From NCBI RefSeq assembly GCF_016086655.4, contig NC_052136.2, positions 47,794,492 through 47,858,491 of the forward strand: a DNA stretch of 64,000 nt. Direction: 5' to 3'. Of the stretch, positions 59,841-64,000 are shown piece after piece. How positions within the stretch are numbered: the stretch's first letter is position 1; every line of letters begins with the position of its first letter. Under the pieces are notes generated by a model. That model worked only from the letters and a program-made list of their open reading frames with translations, did not search any database and was not told the origin of the DNA. This stretch comes from Lepeophtheirus salmonis (lineage: Eukaryota > Arthropoda > Copepoda > Siphonostomatoida > Caligidae). The position numbers were made by a program, and so were the translations under genes.

Positions 59841-62409
59841 CACAAGCGTCTAACGTCACTCCTTCTTCAATCAAGATCAAATCAATTTCGTCATGGTTTT
59901 TTTGTATTTTTGAAGGAATACAAAGTTGGACTGGACTAAACTGACGTGAACCGCAGGTCTAAATAAGATCCGACTCAACACTAACTATAAATGTAAGTCT
60001 TTGTTCGACTCGACTCAGAGTATAATTGAGGAACGGCGGAGAAATTCATGCCTAAATTTTAGATACAGAATGGAATTTGTCTGTTTTGGTGTCCTTTCAT
60101 CAATTTATTCTGTCCAATCTAGTCCAACCTTAGGATAGGTCCTACCAGTCCGTGGTTCCGGTCTTTAATACTGTCAGTCCTTCTGTTTAAATAAGGACTG
60201 ACACACCACTACCCATCACTACTCGTAGCTATTTTTTCACATGGTCAGAGTTAACATGTTATTCTTGCTTTGTTTTAGCATAACGGTATGTCATATCTTG
60301 TACAACTTTAGCAATATGTATGAGGGGGTGACATTACTGTCAAATATCTAACGTTATTACTGAGCCACAGTGTTCTTTTAGAAATTGAGTCGTAATTCGC
60401 ACTTCGTCAGCAACCTTTTTGAAGTAGTATAAAAATGTGTATAGGTTTTTAAACTGGACTTACAGAATATGCTACTCTCAAATTTTTTTTTTTAGATGTA
60501 GTTTTGATTAAAATATATGAGAGAAACAACATAAGTTATATATTAAAAACATAAATATTTGTTGACTTTACGTGATACAAATATAGAAAACATTGGGAAC
60601 AGGGGAATAAAAATATAAAACCGTTGTAAAGGAATGTAAACATCTTCACTATTTTAGATAAAATGCATTCATACATCTAGATGTGTAACTTGATTACTGA
60701 TAATAATCAGGTTTTGATCTTATTTGTTGTACATAAAAATGGGGGCATATTATGGAATAACTGAGGGAAAGAACGCTAGAAAAGAATAGATATACAATTT
60801 TCAGAGTAGTTTATTGCATTGTATCCCTAAATTAAGCCTCATGGTCTATAAATTTTGAAGATAGTTTATACATATACATATAGATGTAATTTTAATAAAT
60901 GATTTTAGTTTTAAGCACAATTGCATTAATATTATTATTGTGAAATTAGTATACTAAACAATGTATATAGTAAATACATTTTTTATATGTGAAAATATAT
61001 AAAAATATTTACTGTCCAAAACATTCATATACGAATAATCTTTTGATTTTACTATTTAAACTACTGGGTTATTGACTACTAGTAAAAAGGTTAAATGAGC
61101 TTTATCATGTGAAATCATCATTTTAGAATTCATCCAGTTTAGAGAAAGCATAAACAAGCAAATTTAATAAGAATAAAAAGGTGAAGCTTCTATTCCACGA
61201 AAATATATATATATTTTTTCATTTTTAATACCAATAGATGAAATAAACAGAAAGATTTTTGCCATTGAATGACCCAACATAATATTGATGATATAGTGTT
61301 TTGCTATTAGTAACATCAGACTATTTTCTTAGTTATAAATAACTTTTTTATCTGTTATAGTATAGTATATGCAAATATATATAAAATTAGTACAATATGA
61401 ATTATTACGAAGAATTGCACTAAACTATTATAAATAAGCATTTTAACTTAAAATTCCAATTAAAAATAAAAATAACATTTCAGCACAATGGATAATGAAT
61501 ACGATTCGTCTGGGATACTGAGACAAAAAGCTCTTTATTGTTCTTTAAGATTGGATAGATCCGATTGGTTATTAGTGCACAAGATTGAAAACTATATAAA
61601 ATCTATAACTGTTAATGTTCCTTAAATAAAAGTCCTTATATTAAGTGTTACATACCTCTCTGTTATAGAAATAAGTATCACTCGAAAGTCTTCTGTAGAT
61701 ACAAAAGGTAGCCAGTAAACGCATCAATGATGTAATTGTATAGTTTTCTACAATTTACACATGACAGTCTAAAAAAATAGCCCTGTTAGGAGTTGAAATT
61801 GTGAAGTAAATATTTTACTGCCCGTTATACTTTTTGTTTTGATCCTTACTCATAACATAGCATAAGAAAACGTTGGAATGTACGCATTTATCCTCATTGG
61901 CCAAGGAATCAAACGCTAGTAGAACATCCATGTTTTATTAAGAGGAAATAAACAGAGAGAATATTTCGTGAGATTCTACAACGTGTAAATATCGAATCCC
62001 TATTGTAAATACTTCGGTGTCTAATTCATTAGAATTTTCCAAAATTTCTAAAAATGTACTTCCTACTGAATTTTTGTCTAAATTACCAATCTTAAGTCAA
62101 GATATAATAATTTTTGACATAATTTTTAACACAATCGCACTAAATTCAAATAATTAATCCCTGTTAGATCGGTTCCGAAGAAAAATTTCAGACATGGGCT
62201 TGAACAAGTATATACTTTCAATCTTTTATTTCTTTTGGAAATACAATATTCATGGTCTAACAAATAATTCCTGAGACAATTAGACTCTGTCAAGATGAAT
62301 AACAGTGTTAATGTCAAGAAAACTGCTCTAAAAGAGAGATTGAGAGTCTTATTAACAATTTGGTTACAATTTTGCTACAAAAATATCAAAAACAATAATA
62401 AAAAGACAA
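59841..62409. other. Filler with an imperfect inverted repeat
   Basis: GTTGGACTGGACTAAACT at 59924-59941 is related in inverted orientation to GTCCAATCTAGTCCAACC at 60113-60130, and further AGTCC/GGACT motifs lie between 59920 and 60220 (for example GGTCCTACCAGTCCG and AAGGACTGACAC). The patch is more GC-rich than its surroundings and may be a repeat of its own. From 60240 to 62400 the sequence is AT-rich with no supported gene; the minus frame at 62126-62317 lacks motifs. Confidence 0.45.
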
Positions 62410-63230
62410 GAAGAATGACTATGGCTGATTTAGGTCGATAATGAAACGGCGCCAGAGCTATCATCTACTCCACAGGCTATCTCAACATGACCGTCTACGA
62501 TGTTTTAAAGAGCCTGAACAAGTACAGTGTCGTCATCTAGAAGACCGAAAAGTCATGAAGGGAAAGACGAGGAAACAACGTCCCTGATCGGCCAGAAGAG
62601 GTCAATTGAGACAAATCCAACGAATTATAGGCCAAAGCTAGGTATGAACTGTTTTTCCAGGACATGACCGTAAATAGGAACGTCAAAAAATCTGGCCTAA
62701 GCTTTGATGCCGAGAGCTAAGGTAAATAACTCTCTACTGCTGCTAAAGCCAAGTGGTTGGAGCGCTGCACCAAGATCTCAAGGCAGTAGATGATTGGGCC
62801 AATTTCTCCGTTGAGATATTTCTCAGACCTTTCACCATCCAAACACAAATACAAGAAGCACAATAGATAAATCGCCGACAGTAAGGCCAAGGTTGCCCTG
62901 AACAAAGGAGTAAGCTCCCTACCTCCATAATAGTCATTGGCGTCCTTTAGAGAGATGGCGATTTCATACCACCCTTTTTCTTTCTGTTAAAACAAAGGCT
63001 TACAAAGGAGGACTACTTGGACTTCCTAAAGAACATCATTTTTCAGTGGATGAACAAGGTTGTGACAGCTCACCTCTATTTGTTCCAACAGGATTCTCCT
63101 CTGGTGCACAGAGTCAAAATTGTCCAAGCCAATTTACTACCTTTTTTAGTCGTCAAGGCCAAGCCCCTAGCTCCCCTGGCAAGAACATATTGGAACTATA
63201 TGTCTAGTGGGAGTTAAAAAGGTAAGGCCA
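62410..63230 (+). pseudogene. Tc1/mariner-like transposase relic
   Basis: The plus strand has a heavily decayed transposase. Near 62450 an HTH-like segment (STGYLNMTVYDVLKSLNKYS in a patched reading) is followed by KVMKGKTRKQR. Much of the middle is broken by stops. From 63017 the frame reads MDFLKNIIFQWMNKVVTAHL then YLFQQDSPLVHRVKIVQANL, the block around the second catalytic Asp, as in DD37D elements. The C-terminal SPDLNPLD block is not recognisable. No inverted ends were found. Minus-strand frames at 62717-62937 are shadows. Confidence 0.62.
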
Positions 63231-64000
63231 GTACCAAGTCCCACCCTTCGTAAAGGTGTCATGGTACGTGAGGGCAAAAAGGGGCACCCTCCTCACGAAA
63301 TCAGGTTATTTCATCAATTGTATCACCATCAAGAACCCTACAATTATTTAGCGCCGATTTCACATTTCAATGTCACTTTTATCTTTTGCCTATAAAATAG
63401 TTTTCAGCATTAGCAATAACAGGAAACAAACGTGGCACCCACTTTCAACAGAACCTTCCTATGGGAAAATGCACATACAATAAACAAACAAAACTTTCTT
63501 CTGATATCTCATGATGCCATTTAACTCATGCAGCCGATAAGAAATTTAGCCTACTGCTGATAAACCACGAATTGTAAATTGTCTGATTTTTTATTAACTT
63601 TCTAGTAAATACATTATACAGTTAAAACCAGCCAATTAAATATCATTATAATTTATAAAATTAGCACTCTCCTAGCCTTACAATTCCACATTCTATATAT
63701 TGGAAATAATTAATCAACGCAAAACACACTCTTTACATAAACAAATGGTTGATGTCTGAAAAATTTCAACTTTTTAAACAGTTGTGAATATATTACTGTT
63801 AAAGCAAGCAAAACATCAAATAATAAACAAAAAATTTATCTTCAGCTAAGACAATCTTGAAAGGCATCTTTACTACAATGGAAAAACAACAGTCTTCATT
63901 TAATAAGAGATTTCATAATTATTTTTAAAAAAATTATTCACAAATATATGTACCTATTTGTACATTGGGTCCTATAGCAGTTGTATCTCATGTACAAAAA
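63231..64000. other. AT-rich filler
   Basis: The first 150 bases may be the eroded end of the preceding relic (frame 63207-63395). The remainder shows no feature. Confidence 0.5.

Noticed and set aside
1..64000. CRISPR arrays, operons, prokaryotic promoters or phage modules
   Set aside because: No regularly spaced repeats, no tightly packed genes and no ribosome binding pattern; the content is eukaryotic.

Overview
The window looks like nuclear DNA of an arthropod, most likely a parasitic copepod of the sea-louse type (Caligidae; Lepeophtheirus-like is my best guess). It is very AT-rich, has no operons or ribosome binding sites, and contains no long intact gene. What can be recognised is mostly decayed transposable elements in stop-rich, AT-rich filler. 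The species guess rests on the DD37D (maT-like) Tc1/mariner transposases and the tRNA-derived SINEs and is not proved by the sequence. I did not find a complete, novel multi-gene system.

Layout. 1.7-5.2 kb: a minus-strand LINE with endonuclease (GDFN, SDH) and reverse transcriptase motifs. 5.2-13.1 kb: AT-rich filler with one candidate exon. 13.1-15.5 kb: a second minus-strand LINE with a zinc-knuckle ORF1 and the start of ORF2, abutted by an almost full-length Tc1/mariner element (15.60-16.81 kb) with near-perfect inverted ends. 17.5-25 kb: filler with two copies of a diverged repeat (R2) and a small coding-like block at 19.2-19.8 kb. 25.4-36 kb: five copies of a tRNA-derived SINE (one more at 46.7 kb belongs to the same five), a candidate terminal exon (26.65 kb), two internally deleted DD37D elements (26.9 and 27.95 kb) and a DD34D mariner relic (32.7 kb). 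38.8-39.1 kb: a frameshifted profilin-like sequence, the only clear host-gene homology. 40.5-44.4 kb: two candidate minus-strand exons flanking a Tc1-like relic. 47.9-50.4 kb: another internally deleted Tc1-like element, a Ty1/copia protease fragment and repeat R1. 52.6-59.8 kb: an unassigned coding-like block, a second R1 copy, the 3' part of a Ty3/gypsy element (integrase, polypurine tract, LTR), unassigned ORFs and a third LINE. 62.4-63.2 kb: one more Tc1/mariner relic.

The transposase and polymerase reading frames all carry stops, frameshifts, deletions or lost catalytic residues, so none is expected to be active. The three LINEs are on the same strand, and two of them share an ORF1 architecture. 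The most useful leads are the profilin-like copy, the SINE family, the internally deleted elements with intact ends, and several short exon-like open frames that are more GC-rich than their surroundings.
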